Positions 36,663 through 48,289 of a stretch of DNA of 52,615 nucleotides are shown in pieces. This DNA comes from Thermincola carboxydiphila (GTDB lineage Bacteria > Bacillota > Thermincolia > Thermincolales > UBA2595): assembly GCA_016841045.1 (NCBI GenBank), contig JAENZX010000024.1, forward strand, positions 1-52,615. Direction: 5' to 3'. The notes beneath the pieces were generated by a model. It saw only the letters and a list, made by a program, of their open reading frames with translations. It was not told the DNA's origin and did not search any database. A program made the position numbers and the translations under genes. Numbering within the stretch: the first letter of the stretch is position 1; every line of letters starts with the position of its first letter.

Positions 36663-37067
36663 ATGGATTATTTGGCTGTTGCAGTGGCCGGGTTTTGCGG
36701 TGCGGTGCTGCGCAAGTTTTTAAGTGGCATATTAATATATGGTGAGATACCTGTTTTTCCGGTTAACACCTTCGTAATAAATCTTACCGGATGCTTTGTT
36801 CTCAGCTTCTTTATGACTTTAACCGCTAACCGGTTCAGAATTTCACAAAGGCTTAGGCTTGGGGTCGGGACCGGTTTTCTTGGCGCTTATACTACTTTTT
36901 CTACGTTCTCCTATGAGACAGTGAGCTTATTGGAGAATAACCATATATTCATGAGTTTTGTGTATGTTACTTTAACATCTGTGGGATGTGTGGTTTCAGC
37001 ATTGGCGGGAATAGCGGCTGGAAGGCATATTGAGGACCGTAACCATAACAAAGAGAGTAACTCCTGA
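36663..37067 (+). CDS. crcB: Fluoride channel subunit FluC/CrcB, first copy
   Basis: The 134-residue protein has four membrane segments and the Fluc signatures: FVINLTGCFVLSFF (Asn pore residue) and GFLGAYTTFSTFSYE (phenylalanine box). Fluc channels are dual-topology dimers that export fluoride. A second copy follows, and paired copies usually form heterodimers with opposed orientation. ATG 36663 is used; a GTG lies nine bases upstream. No fluoride riboswitch precedes it. Confidence 0.92.
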   Translation: MDYLAVAVAGFCGAVLRKFLSGILIYGEIPVFPVNTFVINLTGCFVLSFFMTLTANRFRISQRLRLGVGTGFLGAYTTFSTFSYETVSLLENNHIFMSFVYVTLTSVGCVVSALAGIAAGRHIEDRNHNKESNS

Positions 37068-37110
37068 AATAGGACTTTACTCCTTTGTCACGTCTCTGGA
37101 GGGAAACACC

Positions 37111-37497
37111 TTGGATTACCTTTTTATTGGAATAGGCGGAGCTTTCGGAGCGCTGGCCAGATATATTATTGCAAAGTTGACAAGCCGTTGGTGGCGCGGA
37201 AGTTTCCCAGTGGCTACTTTTGGCATTAATATAACCGGTTCTTTTCTGTTGGGGTTTCTTATTCCCGTTTTTCAGGTTTTAGGTCCCGAACTGTCTTTCC
37301 TCAGGAACATTTTAGCCACGGGGTTCCTGGGGGCTTATACTACTTATTCGACGTTCGCATACGAAATAGTAAACTTATTTCAGGATAATAAAAGGGATAC
37401 GGCATTAAAATATTGTTTGGCAAGCATTGCTGCCGGTATTCTATTGTCAGGTGCCGGTTTTGTGCTTGCCCGCTTTTGTTTGCAGGAGATTCATTAA
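37111..37497 (+). CDS. crcB: Fluoride channel subunit FluC/CrcB, second copy
   Basis: The 128-residue protein has four membrane segments, TFGINITGSFLLGFL and GFLGAYTTYSTFAYE. TTG 37111 is chosen because CTGGAGGGA ends seven bases before it; the frame is open upstream to 37030, inside the first copy, without a site. The first residues after the start (GAFGALARYI) match the usual Fluc N-terminus. The pair splits the usual yvcK-whiA adjacency. Confidence 0.92.
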   Translation: MDYLFIGIGGAFGALARYIIAKLTSRWWRGSFPVATFGINITGSFLLGFLIPVFQVLGPELSFLRNILATGFLGAYTTYSTFAYEIVNLFQDNKRDTALKYCLASIAAGILLSGAGFVLARFCLQEIH

Positions 37498-37535
37498 TTA
37501 TTTTTGGTTTAAACTGCTGCCTACCGTATAAATAG

Positions 37536-37569
37536 CACCTCCTGAGGAAAAATATTCACCGAGGAGGTG
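37536..37569 (+). promoter_or_regulatory. Hairpin covering the ribosome site of the lipoprotein gene
   Basis: CACCTCCT (37536-37543) is perfectly complementary to AGGAGGTG (37562-37569), the Shine-Dalgarno of the next gene, over an 18-base loop. In RNA this would hide the ribosome site. It could limit basal translation or respond to a factor. Confidence 0.6.
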
Positions 37570-37574
37570 AAAAC

Positions 37575-38075
37575 ATGAAGAATATTAGAAGCAAGTTAGG
37601 CGCCTTTGTTATTTTGATTCTTGCCTTGGCTATCCTGGGAGGATGCACTCCGCAGAAGAAATTGATCCCACCTCCAGGTCCTGACCCGGTTCCGCCGGAT
37701 AGAGTTCCCAGAATGTTTGTCAAACCTACTCCTGGAGAGGTCCCAAGACAATCGGCGGATGTAGCGGGTGATGTATCAAAGGAGGCTCAAGCAGTTACCG
37801 GAGTCAGGAAAGCCTATACGGTTGTTTTGGGTAATGCGGCCCTTATAGGAGTTGAAACTGAAGGGTTAATCAACGATATGATAGGCCTTAGGGTACGGGT
37901 TGCTCAAATGACCGAGCGGGACCCACGTATTGCCCGGTCTCATGTGACCAGCGACGCTGAAGATGTTGCCAGGATAAGAGATGTTGCTGCTGCTGTCCAA
38001 AATGGTAAGCCGGTAACGGATTATTTACAGGATGTAACTCAGATAATCCAGAAAATCTCCCCCAATACTCGTTAA
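37575..38075 (+). CDS. YhcN/YlaJ-type sporulation lipoprotein
   Basis: The 166-residue protein has a lipoprotein signal peptide with lipobox LGGC (Cys24), a proline-rich spacer (about 31-58) and a compact C-terminal domain of the YhcN/YlaJ family (VRKAYTVVLGNAALIGVE onward). Family members coat or localise to the developing spore in Bacillus. The assignment supports a spore-forming lineage. GAGGAGGTG is five bases before the ATG but can be paired away. Confidence 0.8.
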   Translation: MKNIRSKLGAFVILILALAILGGCTPQKKLIPPPGPDPVPPDRVPRMFVKPTPGEVPRQSADVAGDVSKEAQAVTGVRKAYTVVLGNAALIGVETEGLINDMIGLRVRVAQMTERDPRIARSHVTSDAEDVARIRDVAAAVQNGKPVTDYLQDVTQIIQKISPNTR

Positions 38076-38136
38076 TTGGAACGGGTCTGGTTATATTCCT
38101 CAGCCCCGTCAGTTTATAGCTGGACATGTTAATTTA

Positions 38137-38145
38137 TGTTATAAT
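38137..38145 (+). promoter_or_regulatory. Possible extended -10 promoter of whiA
   Basis: TGTTATAAT combines the TGn extension with a perfect TATAAT, 31 bp before the whiA start; no -35 match is seen. Confidence 0.4.
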
Positions 38146-38175
38146 AAATTTAATATTGTCCTTGGGGGAAGCAAA

Positions 38176-39138
38176 ATGTCTTTTTCGGTTAATACCAAGA
38201 ACGAACTCGCGAGAATAATAGCCAGAAAACCATGCTGCCAGCTTGCCGAATTAGCTGCTTTGGTAAAGATGGACGGCCTTATTCAGATTAGTGGCCAGCA
38301 TAAAATTTCCCTGCACCTTGTAACAGAGACGGCTGCGGTTGCACGCAAGGCCTTTAGATACCTTAAAAACCTTTTTGGTGTACACACGGACATAGTTATT
38401 AAAAAGAAATCACGACTTAAAAAAAATAATGTGTACCTTGTAAGGATGGGACCCCAACCAGGAGTCACCCGAGTATTAAGCGATATCGGACTAATCGGGG
38501 ACCAGGGCCAATTGATTGACCGTGTTAATCCGGTCCTTATTAAAAAAGACTGCTGCAGGAGGGCGTTTTTGAGAGGGGCTTTTCTTGGAGGGGGTTCGGT
38601 TAGTGACCCTGAAGGCGACTACCACCTTGAAATACTGGTTAATGATGAAGTATTTAGCTACACCCTGTGTGAACTGATGAAACGATATGACATTAATGGG
38701 CGGATTAATCATCGCAAGAATTGGGATGTTGTCTACCTGAAAGGAAGCGAAGAGATTATTAAGCTTCTTAACTTGATGGGAGCACATAACGCGCTGCTTA
38801 ATTTTGAAAATACCCGTATTTATAAAGATATGAGGAATCAGGTGAATCGGCTGGTAAACTGTGAGACAGCCAATCTTAACAAAACTGTTAATGCTTCGTT
38901 AAAGCAAGTTGAGGATATAACACTTATCCGTGATTCAATAGGTCTTTCCAATCTTCCGGAAAATCTTAAAATAATTGCTGAACTCAGATTACAGTATCCG
39001 GATACTAGTCTTAAGGAATTAGGGGAAATGTTAAATCCACGAATAGGAAAATCGGGTGTGAATCACCGACTTAGAAGATTGCAGCGAATTGCAGAGGACA
39101 TAAGGGAAAAGCAGAATCCTGTTAATAAGGGGATATAA
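38176..39138 (+). CDS. whiA: DNA-binding protein WhiA
   Basis: The 320-residue protein combines an N-terminal LAGLIDADG-like fold (about 1-215, including AFLRGAFLGGGSVSDP) with a C-terminal helix-turn-helix (about 230-310, ending GKSGVNHRLRRL). WhiA controls sporulation division in Streptomyces and influences division and chromosome segregation in Bacillus. GGGGGAAG lies seven bases before the ATG. The stop codon is inside the stem of the following terminator. Confidence 0.95.
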   Translation: MSFSVNTKNELARIIARKPCCQLAELAALVKMDGLIQISGQHKISLHLVTETAAVARKAFRYLKNLFGVHTDIVIKKKSRLKKNNVYLVRMGPQPGVTRVLSDIGLIGDQGQLIDRVNPVLIKKDCCRRAFLRGAFLGGGSVSDPEGDYHLEILVNDEVFSYTLCELMKRYDINGRINHRKNWDVVYLKGSEEIIKLLNLMGAHNALLNFENTRIYKDMRNQVNRLVNCETANLNKTVNASLKQVEDITLIRDSIGLSNLPENLKIIAELRLQYPDTSLKELGEMLNPRIGKSGVNHRLRRLQRIAEDIREKQNPVNKGI

Positions 39139-39159
39139 GCGAGCCGCTTATGTCCTTTT
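39131..39159 (+). terminator. Rho-independent terminator at the end of whiA
   Basis: GGATATAAGC (39131-39140) pairs with GCTTATGTCC (39146-39155), including one G-U pair, over GAGCC, followed by TTTT. The whiA stop codon is in the left arm. Confidence 0.82.
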
Positions 39160-39299
39160 AATCTTTTAAATAAACGGGAACAATTTTTAGTCATGAGTAT
39201 ATGTACATGTTTGATTTGAATAGACTGATAGTAACTATAAGAAGACAGGAAAACTTTAGTTGGAAGAGAATGTCACATGAAACTTTGGGAGAGACCAAT

Positions 39300-40697
39300 A
39301 TGCGTATAGAATTTGGACTGAAGCAAGAACAATCTCAAAAACTGGTGATAACTCCTGAGCTTAGGACAGCAATAAAAATTCTTCAGTTTTCGGCTCTGGA
39401 GCTGGCCGAATATGTGGATGAACAACTGGTAGAAAACCCTGTTCTTGAGGTTGAGGAAGAATCAGAAATTAATCATGATACTGTTTCCATTGAAAAGGAA
39501 GTGCAGGATCCTGATGAGGCTAATTTTGATTGGGAACAGTATTTTCAGCACCAGGGCGAGATAAGAAATGAAGGCACCTTATACCAGGAATCTGAAAGCT
39601 GGCGGACTGAAAATTTAACTCCCCAGGTTTCTACGCTGGATGACCACCTTATGTTCCAACTGTCACTTCTCCATTTGGATAAGAAGGAAGAAGTGGTGGG
39701 GAAATTTCTTATTGGAAACATTGACGACAATGGGTATCTGACTTGTTCAATGGAAGATGCTGCCCGGCAGTGTCGGGTTGACCACGAGACTGTTGAGAAA
39801 GTCCTTAAAATGATTCAGGGCTTCGATCCGCCCGGTATAGGAGCCCGTTCCTTAAAAGAATGCCTGTTGATACAGTGCGAATACCGGGGCTTTAAAAATG
39901 ATCTGCTCAGTAAAATAATTAACAGTTATTTACAGGAAGTTGCAGATGGCAGGATCATGAAGGTTGCCAAGAAGTTAGGAGTTTCCCTTAAGGAAATGCA
40001 GGAGGCAGTAGATACTCTTAGACTGCTCGAGCCAAAGCCGGGCAGGCGTTTTGCTGGGAGCCATGGATCTCATTATATTATTCCTGACATACTTGTGGAG
40101 AAAGTGGGCTCTGAATTTGTAGTTTTGGTTAATGACATAACTACTCCGAGATTATCCATAAATTCTTTTTACAGGGATATGTTGAAGTCCAGTAATCCGG
40201 ACAATGAGGGGCGCAAATACATCGAATCTAAAATGAATTCCGCAGTTTGGCTGCTAAAAAGTATTGAACAGAGGCGTTTAACTCTTTATAGAGTAGCAAG
40301 GTGTCTTGTAGACTTTCAAACTGATTTCCTGAACCGCGGAATAAAGTTTCTTAAACCGCTTACCCTAAAACAGGTCGCAGAAGAACTGGGAGTGCATGAG
40401 TCAACGGTGAGCCGGGCAACTGCAAATAAATATATGCAGACACCCAGAGGAGTTTTTGAGTTGAAATTTTTCTTTTCCACCGGGGTATCAGGCAATCAGG
40501 GGGATGCCACATCTGCAGCAGCCGTTAAGAAAATGATTAGAGAACTGATTGAAAGTGAAGATCCTAAAAAACCATTGAGTGATCAGAAGATTGTTGACCT
40601 GCTTCAGGAGAAGGGTATTGAGATATCAAGGCGAACAATAGCTAAATATCGTGAGGAAATGGGGATATCGGCTACCAGCAAACGGAGACGGTACTAA
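39300..40697 (+). CDS. rpoN: RNA polymerase sigma-54 factor
   Basis: Sigma-54 directs transcription from -24/-12 promoters with ATP-dependent activators. The 465-residue protein has the Gln/Leu-rich activator-contact region I (about 1-50), an acidic region II, the core-binding domain, and a C-terminal DNA-binding domain ending in the RpoN box ISRRTIAKYREEMGI. ATG 39300 is used, with GGGAGAG seven bases before it; the longer upstream frame lacks a site. No enhancer-binding activator is in the window, but a probable target promoter precedes hppA. Confidence 0.95.
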   Translation: MRIEFGLKQEQSQKLVITPELRTAIKILQFSALELAEYVDEQLVENPVLEVEEESEINHDTVSIEKEVQDPDEANFDWEQYFQHQGEIRNEGTLYQESESWRTENLTPQVSTLDDHLMFQLSLLHLDKKEEVVGKFLIGNIDDNGYLTCSMEDAARQCRVDHETVEKVLKMIQGFDPPGIGARSLKECLLIQCEYRGFKNDLLSKIINSYLQEVADGRIMKVAKKLGVSLKEMQEAVDTLRLLEPKPGRRFAGSHGSHYIIPDILVEKVGSEFVVLVNDITTPRLSINSFYRDMLKSSNPDNEGRKYIESKMNSAVWLLKSIEQRRLTLYRVARCLVDFQTDFLNRGIKFLKPLTLKQVAEELGVHESTVSRATANKYMQTPRGVFELKFFFSTGVSGNQGDATSAAAVKKMIRELIESEDPKKPLSDQKIVDLLQEKGIEISRRTIAKYREEMGISATSKRRRY

Positions 40698-40715
40698 TTA
40701 CTGCTTATTATCAAT

Positions 40716-40780
40716 GTACTACTTATAAATAAAAAGTACTACTTATAAATAAAAAATTTGGATAAATATTTGGATAAATA
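40716..40780. repeat. Two adjacent tandem duplications between rpoN and cggR
   Basis: GTACTACTTATAAATAAAAA occurs twice head to tail (40716-40735, 40736-40755), followed at once by TTTGGATAAATA twice (40757-40768, 40769-40780). All copies are exact, so the duplications are recent or maintained. No gene lies here. Confidence 0.9.
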
Positions 40781-40856
40781 ATGAAGGATTTTGAAATTGT
40801 CTGAAGAATAAAAATACTTGGTGTGGTAAATTTTTCGTTTTTCTTTTCGCAAGAGG

Positions 40857-40893
40857 CGGGACGTTTTTGGTTACCGCGGGACAATAAATGACC
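40857..40893 (+). promoter_or_regulatory. CggR operator upstream of cggR
   Basis: CGGGAC occurs at 40857-40862 and again at 40877-40882, exactly 20 bp apart. The second is followed after six bases by TGACC. This matches the known CggR site (CGGGAC, six bases, TGTC, repeated with a 20-bp period). The first TGTC is degraded. Autorepression of the glycolytic operon, relieved by fructose 1,6-bisphosphate, is inferred from the Bacillus system. Confidence 0.8.
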
Positions 40894-40915
40894 ATATTTT
40901 TCCCGGAGGAATTAA

Positions 40916-41953
40916 ATGAGGCATATTATTAATCTCCTGCAAAAGATTTCCCCTGAATTAATAGAACTCATAGAAAGAAGATATACTATACTCCGACATG
41001 TATCTCACTCGCAGCCTATAGGCAGGAGGCTGCTGGCCAATTCACTAAAGATAGGAGAACGGGTGATACGCAGTGAATTGGATTTTCTAAAAAACCAGGG
41101 CCTTTTAGGGGGCGACTCATCGGGTGTTAGCCTAACTGGCGAAGGGGAAGTTCTTGTCAGGGAACTTTACGAATTTGTTAAATATTTTCGGGGACTGCAT
41201 GAAATTGAATGCAGTTTAAAGGAAAGCTTGGGTTTAGGGCGGGTTATTGTAGTCCCTGGCGATACAGACCAGGATGAACTGGTTAAAAAAGAAATGGGAA
41301 GGGCAGCAGCCCGGTATCTACAAGAGATAATGAAAGAAGGGCATATTATTGCTGTTACTGGTGGCACCACTGTTAGAGAGGTGGCTGAAGCGATTCCGGT
41401 ATTTTCCTCGGAACGGGATATTTTGGTAGTCCCAGCCAGGGGAGGGCTTGGTGAGGCGCTGGAGATTCAGGCTAACACTATAGCTGCGAAAATTGCCAAG
41501 AATTTAGGAGCCCAGTACAGGCTTTTACATGTACCTGATAACATAGGCGAGGAAGCTATGGAGTCGTTAAGCCGGGACCCGCGTATAAGCGAAATTACAA
41601 CGACTATAAAATCTGCGAATATTCTGCTCCATGGAATTGGTAACGCCAAAGAAATATCCGGTGGCAGGGCTGACACTCTAGAGGAAACACGCCGGCTTGT
41701 GGCTGCTGGAGCTGTCGGTGAGGCATTTGGGCATTACTTCTCGCGTGACGGTAGTATTGTTAAGACTATTCACAGTCTTGGTATCCGTTTAACAGACCTG
41801 AAGACCATAGAACAGGTTATCGGAGTGGCTGGCGGAAAGAAAAAGGCAGATGCTATACTAGCTGTAGTCTCTAATAGAATGGAGACTGTGCTAATTACAG
41901 ATGAAGCGGCTGGGCGAGCAATTCTCGAATTGCTCGGGCCACTGTCAACTTGA
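40916..41953 (+). CDS. cggR: Central glycolytic genes regulator CggR (SorC family)
   Basis: The 345-residue repressor has an N-terminal winged helix (about 15-80; SHSQPIGRRLLANSLKIGER) and a SorC-type sugar-phosphate binding domain (about 95-340, with VTGGTTVREVAEA and PARGGLGEALEIQ). In Bacillus subtilis it represses the gap operon until fructose 1,6-bisphosphate accumulates. CGGAGGA precedes the ATG. It leads the gap-pgk-tpiA-gpmI-eno operon and has a matching operator in its own leader. Confidence 0.95.
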   Translation: MRHIINLLQKISPELIELIERRYTILRHVSHSQPIGRRLLANSLKIGERVIRSELDFLKNQGLLGGDSSGVSLTGEGEVLVRELYEFVKYFRGLHEIECSLKESLGLGRVIVVPGDTDQDELVKKEMGRAAARYLQEIMKEGHIIAVTGGTTVREVAEAIPVFSSERDILVVPARGGLGEALEIQANTIAAKIAKNLGAQYRLLHVPDNIGEEAMESLSRDPRISEITTTIKSANILLHGIGNAKEISGGRADTLEETRRLVAAGAVGEAFGHYFSRDGSIVKTIHSLGIRLTDLKTIEQVIGVAGGKKKADAILAVVSNRMETVLITDEAAGRAILELLGPLST

Positions 41954-42004
41954 ATACTTTGGTGTGAATTTGATATCCATTGAGGAGGTGCTATCGGTTT
42001 TTAA

Positions 42005-43060
<1,056 letters not shown>

Positions 43061-43085
43061 TATTACCGACCAGGGAGGTCTGACA

Positions 43086-44282
43086 GTGGATATTAGAACT
43101 ATCAAGGATTTGGACGTTAAAGGCAAACGTGTTTTTGTCCGGGTAGATTTTAACGTACCTCTCAATGAAAGCAAGGTAATTACCGATGATACAAGAATCA
43201 GGGCTGCAGTACCCACAATAAATTACCTGATGGAGCAGGGGGCAAAGGTTATTCTTGCCTCCCATCTAGGTCGACCTAAAGGTCAGGTGAATGAGAAATA
43301 TTCTCTGGCTCCGGTAGCTGAAAAACTTGGTCAGATTCTCGGAAAGAACGTGTTTTTTGCTAAAGATTGTATTGGTGATGAAGCCCAAAAGGTGGTTTCC
43401 GGATTGAGTGGCGGAGATGTTGCTTTGCTGGAAAACCTGAGGTTTCATCCTGAAGAAGAAAAAAACGAAGCGGGTTTTGTAAAAGAACTTGCAGCACTTG
43501 CTGATGTTTATGTAAATGACGCCTTTGGAACTGCACACAGAGCTCACGCGTCAACAGCCGGGGTAGCCGGTCAGCTGCCAGGCGCAGCCGGTTTTCTGAT
43601 GGAAAAAGAAGTAGAGTATCTTGGTAAAGCGCTGACAAACCCCGTTAAGCCCTTTATGGCCATAATAGGAGGGGCCAAGGTTTCTGATAAAATTGGTGTA
43701 ATAGAAAACCTCCTGGATAAAGTTGACACTTTGGTCATCGGGGGTGGAATGGCTAATACATTCCTGAAGGCAGAAGGCTTTAAAATGGGTAAATCACTTG
43801 TAGAGGAAGATAAAGTAAAGCTTGCTAAAGAAACCCTGGACAAGGCATCTGCCAAAGGTGTGAAAGTTTTGCTGCCAAACGATCTGGTGGTAGCGGAGAG
43901 TGTTTCACCTGATTCACCTCATAGAATCGTGGCTAGGGACCAAATTCCTGAGAGTTGGGCGGCAGTTGATATTGGGCCTGAAAGTGCAAGACTATTTGCT
44001 GATGAGGTCAGAAAGGCTAATACTATTGTATGGAATGGACCAATGGGTGTATTTGAGATGGAGCCTTTCGCTAAAGGCACAGAGGCTGTTGCAAAAGGAG
44101 TTGCGGAATCCGACGGAACTTCAATAGTTGGCGGCGGTGATTCTGTAGCTGCTGTCAAGAAAATGGGGGTGGCAGAAAAGGTAAGCCACATCTCCACCGG
44201 AGGAGGAGCTTCCCTTGAATTTCTTGAGGGTAAAGAACTGCCGGGAATCAAGGCCCTTGAAAACCAAAAGGTCACAATATAA
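43086..44282 (+). CDS. pgk: Phosphoglycerate kinase
   Basis: This kinase makes ATP from 1,3-bisphosphoglycerate. The 398-residue protein starts [24 protein letters not shown], given here only as the family's N-terminal block, and has the C-terminal nucleotide-loop [12 protein letters not shown] 43086 is chosen because GGGAGGTC is six bases before it; the frame is open upstream into gap. Third gene of the glycolytic operon. Confidence 0.96.
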   Translation: MDIRTIKDLDVKGKRVFVRVDFNVPLNESKVITDDTRIRAAVPTINYLMEQGAKVILASHLGRPKGQVNEKYSLAPVAEKLGQILGKNVFFAKDCIGDEAQKVVSGLSGGDVALLENLRFHPEEEKNEAGFVKELAALADVYVNDAFGTAHRAHASTAGVAGQLPGAAGFLMEKEVEYLGKALTNPVKPFMAIIGGAKVSDKIGVIENLLDKVDTLVIGGGMANTFLKAEGFKMGKSLVEEDKVKLAKETLDKASAKGVKVLLPNDLVVAESVSPDSPHRIVARDQIPESWAAVDIGPESARLFADEVRKANTIVWNGPMGVFEMEPFAKGTEAVAKGVAESDGTSIVGGGDSVAAVKKMGVAEKVSHISTGGGASLEFLEGKELPGIKALENQKVTI

Positions 44283-44314
44283 ATGAGCTTAAGAGCAGGG
44301 GAGTGAGAAGATAC

Positions 44315-45067
44315 ATGCGTAAGCCGATAATAGCCGGCAACTGGAAAATGTATAAGACGGTCGAGAGGGCTATAAGCCTGGTTAGTGAATTGGCGGGCCT
44401 GGTAAGTGATGTAAGGGATGTTGAAATAGTTGTATGCCCGCCCTTTACTGCCCTGGACGCTGTAATTGATGTCACGGCAGGTACCAATATAGCGGTAGGT
44501 GCCCAGAACATGCACTGGGAAACTGAGGGAGCCTTTACAGGTGAGGTGTCTCCTATGATGTTGAAGCAGATGGGCTGTAGCTATGTTATCCTTGGGCATT
44601 CTGAGCGCCGCCAGTATTTTGGTGAAACCGACGAAAATATAAACCGGAAAATAAAATCTGCCTTCAGATACCAGCTTATTCCCATTGTGTGTGTTGGGGA
44701 GTTATTGGAGCAAAGGGAGAACGGAGTAACCGAACAGGTTGTCAGAACCCAGATAGAAGCAGGACTCAAGGGACTTGAGACTTCAGAAATCCCCAAACTT
44801 GTAGTTGCATATGAACCTGTTTGGGCTATAGGCACGGGTAAAACAGCTTCCAATGAGGACGCCCAACAAGTGATTAGTTTTATCAGAAAAGTTGTCTCCG
44901 AGATGTATGGACAAGAACTGGCAGATCAGATAAGAATCTTGTATGGTGGCAGTGTAAAACCTGATAATATCACAGGGTTGATGCAGGAGAAAGATATTGA
45001 TGGTGCATTGGTAGGAGGCGCCAGCCTTGAAGCTGAGACCTTTGCTAAAATAATCAGGTTTAAATAG
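44315..45067 (+). CDS. tpiA: Triosephosphate isomerase
   Basis: It interconverts dihydroxyacetone phosphate and glyceraldehyde 3-phosphate. The 250-residue protein has Lys11 in NWKMYKT, His94 in GHSERR, and Glu166 in [10 protein letters not shown], the full catalytic set. ATG 44315 begins the conserved [11 protein letters not shown]; a GTG at 44303 is in frame but abuts the GGGGAG site. Confidence 0.97.
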   Translation: MRKPIIAGNWKMYKTVERAISLVSELAGLVSDVRDVEIVVCPPFTALDAVIDVTAGTNIAVGAQNMHWETEGAFTGEVSPMMLKQMGCSYVILGHSERRQYFGETDENINRKIKSAFRYQLIPIVCVGELLEQRENGVTEQVVRTQIEAGLKGLETSEIPKLVVAYEPVWAIGTGKTASNEDAQQVISFIRKVVSEMYGQELADQIRILYGGSVKPDNITGLMQEKDIDGALVGGASLEAETFAKIIRFK

Positions 45068-45090
45068 GTAAAAGTCATGGAGGTATAATA

Positions 45091-47947
<2,857 letters not shown>

Positions 47948-48021
47948 CGTAATATCTGTATTCTTACAAAAAAGAGTAATATATAGAAATATATAGTGAA
48001 TAAGAGTGATATATAGGGACT

Positions 48022-48043
48022 GCCCCCTAAGATATAAGGGGGC
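48022..48043 (+). other. GC-rich hairpin between eno and hppA
   Basis: GCCCCCT (48022-48028) pairs with AGGGGGC (48037-48043) over AAGATATA, flanked by GGGACT and GGGACT. There is no T tract directly after it, so it may be a weak terminator or an RNA-stabilising 3' end. Just upstream, AAGAGTAATATATAG and AAGAGTGATATATAG form an imperfect direct repeat. Confidence 0.6.
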
Positions 48044-48085
48044 GGGACTTGTATCTGTTTAAAGTTTTTAGAATCTTCTATACAA

Positions 48086-48103
48086 TTGGCACATCAATTG
48101 CAC
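48086..48103 (+). promoter_or_regulatory. Sigma-54 (-24/-12) promoter of hppA
   Basis: TTGGCACATCAATTGCAC matches the RpoN consensus TGGCAC-N5-TTGC. The invariant GG (48088-48089) and GC (48100-48101) are separated by exactly ten bases. rpoN is in the same window. No enhancer site was identified upstream. Confidence 0.72.
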
Positions 48104-48110
48104 ATCAGCA

Positions 48111-48139
48111 TTGAAATTTTGTCCATGATATGGTATAAT
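48111..48139 (+). promoter_or_regulatory. Sigma-A promoter of hppA
   Basis: TTGAAA (48111-48116) and TATAAT (48134-48139), 17 bp apart, lie right after the sigma-54 site, so hppA probably has two promoters in tandem. Confidence 0.75.
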
Positions 48140-48156
48140 TGGCCATCATAGGTTAT

Positions 48157-48210
48157 CCTGATTAGGGGGTGATAAATGTACATACCCGGGTTCTTAGGTA
48201 TCTAATCAGG
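48157..48210 (+). promoter_or_regulatory. Structured hppA leader with a nine-codon uORF
   Basis: CCTGATTAG (48157-48165) pairs perfectly with CTAATCAGG (48202-48210). Between them lie a strong ribosome site (AGGGGGTGA) and ATG 48176, which opens the frame MYIPGFLGI and ends at TAA 48203-48205 inside the right arm. Translating the uORF would melt the stem. ATACC/GGTAT (48182-48186 with 48196-48200) could form an inner hairpin. The hppA start is 80 bp downstream. Confidence 0.55.
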
Positions 48211-48289
48211 AACCATTATGATTGGGGAACAAAAGAGAAACAGTCCCCGAAGAGTCAGAAAAAACAAGAATAGGAGAGTGAGAGTGTCA

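Noticed and set aside
43919-44599. 226-codon frame on the minus strand
   Set aside because: Antisense to pgk and tpiA across their junction; a codon-bias shadow.
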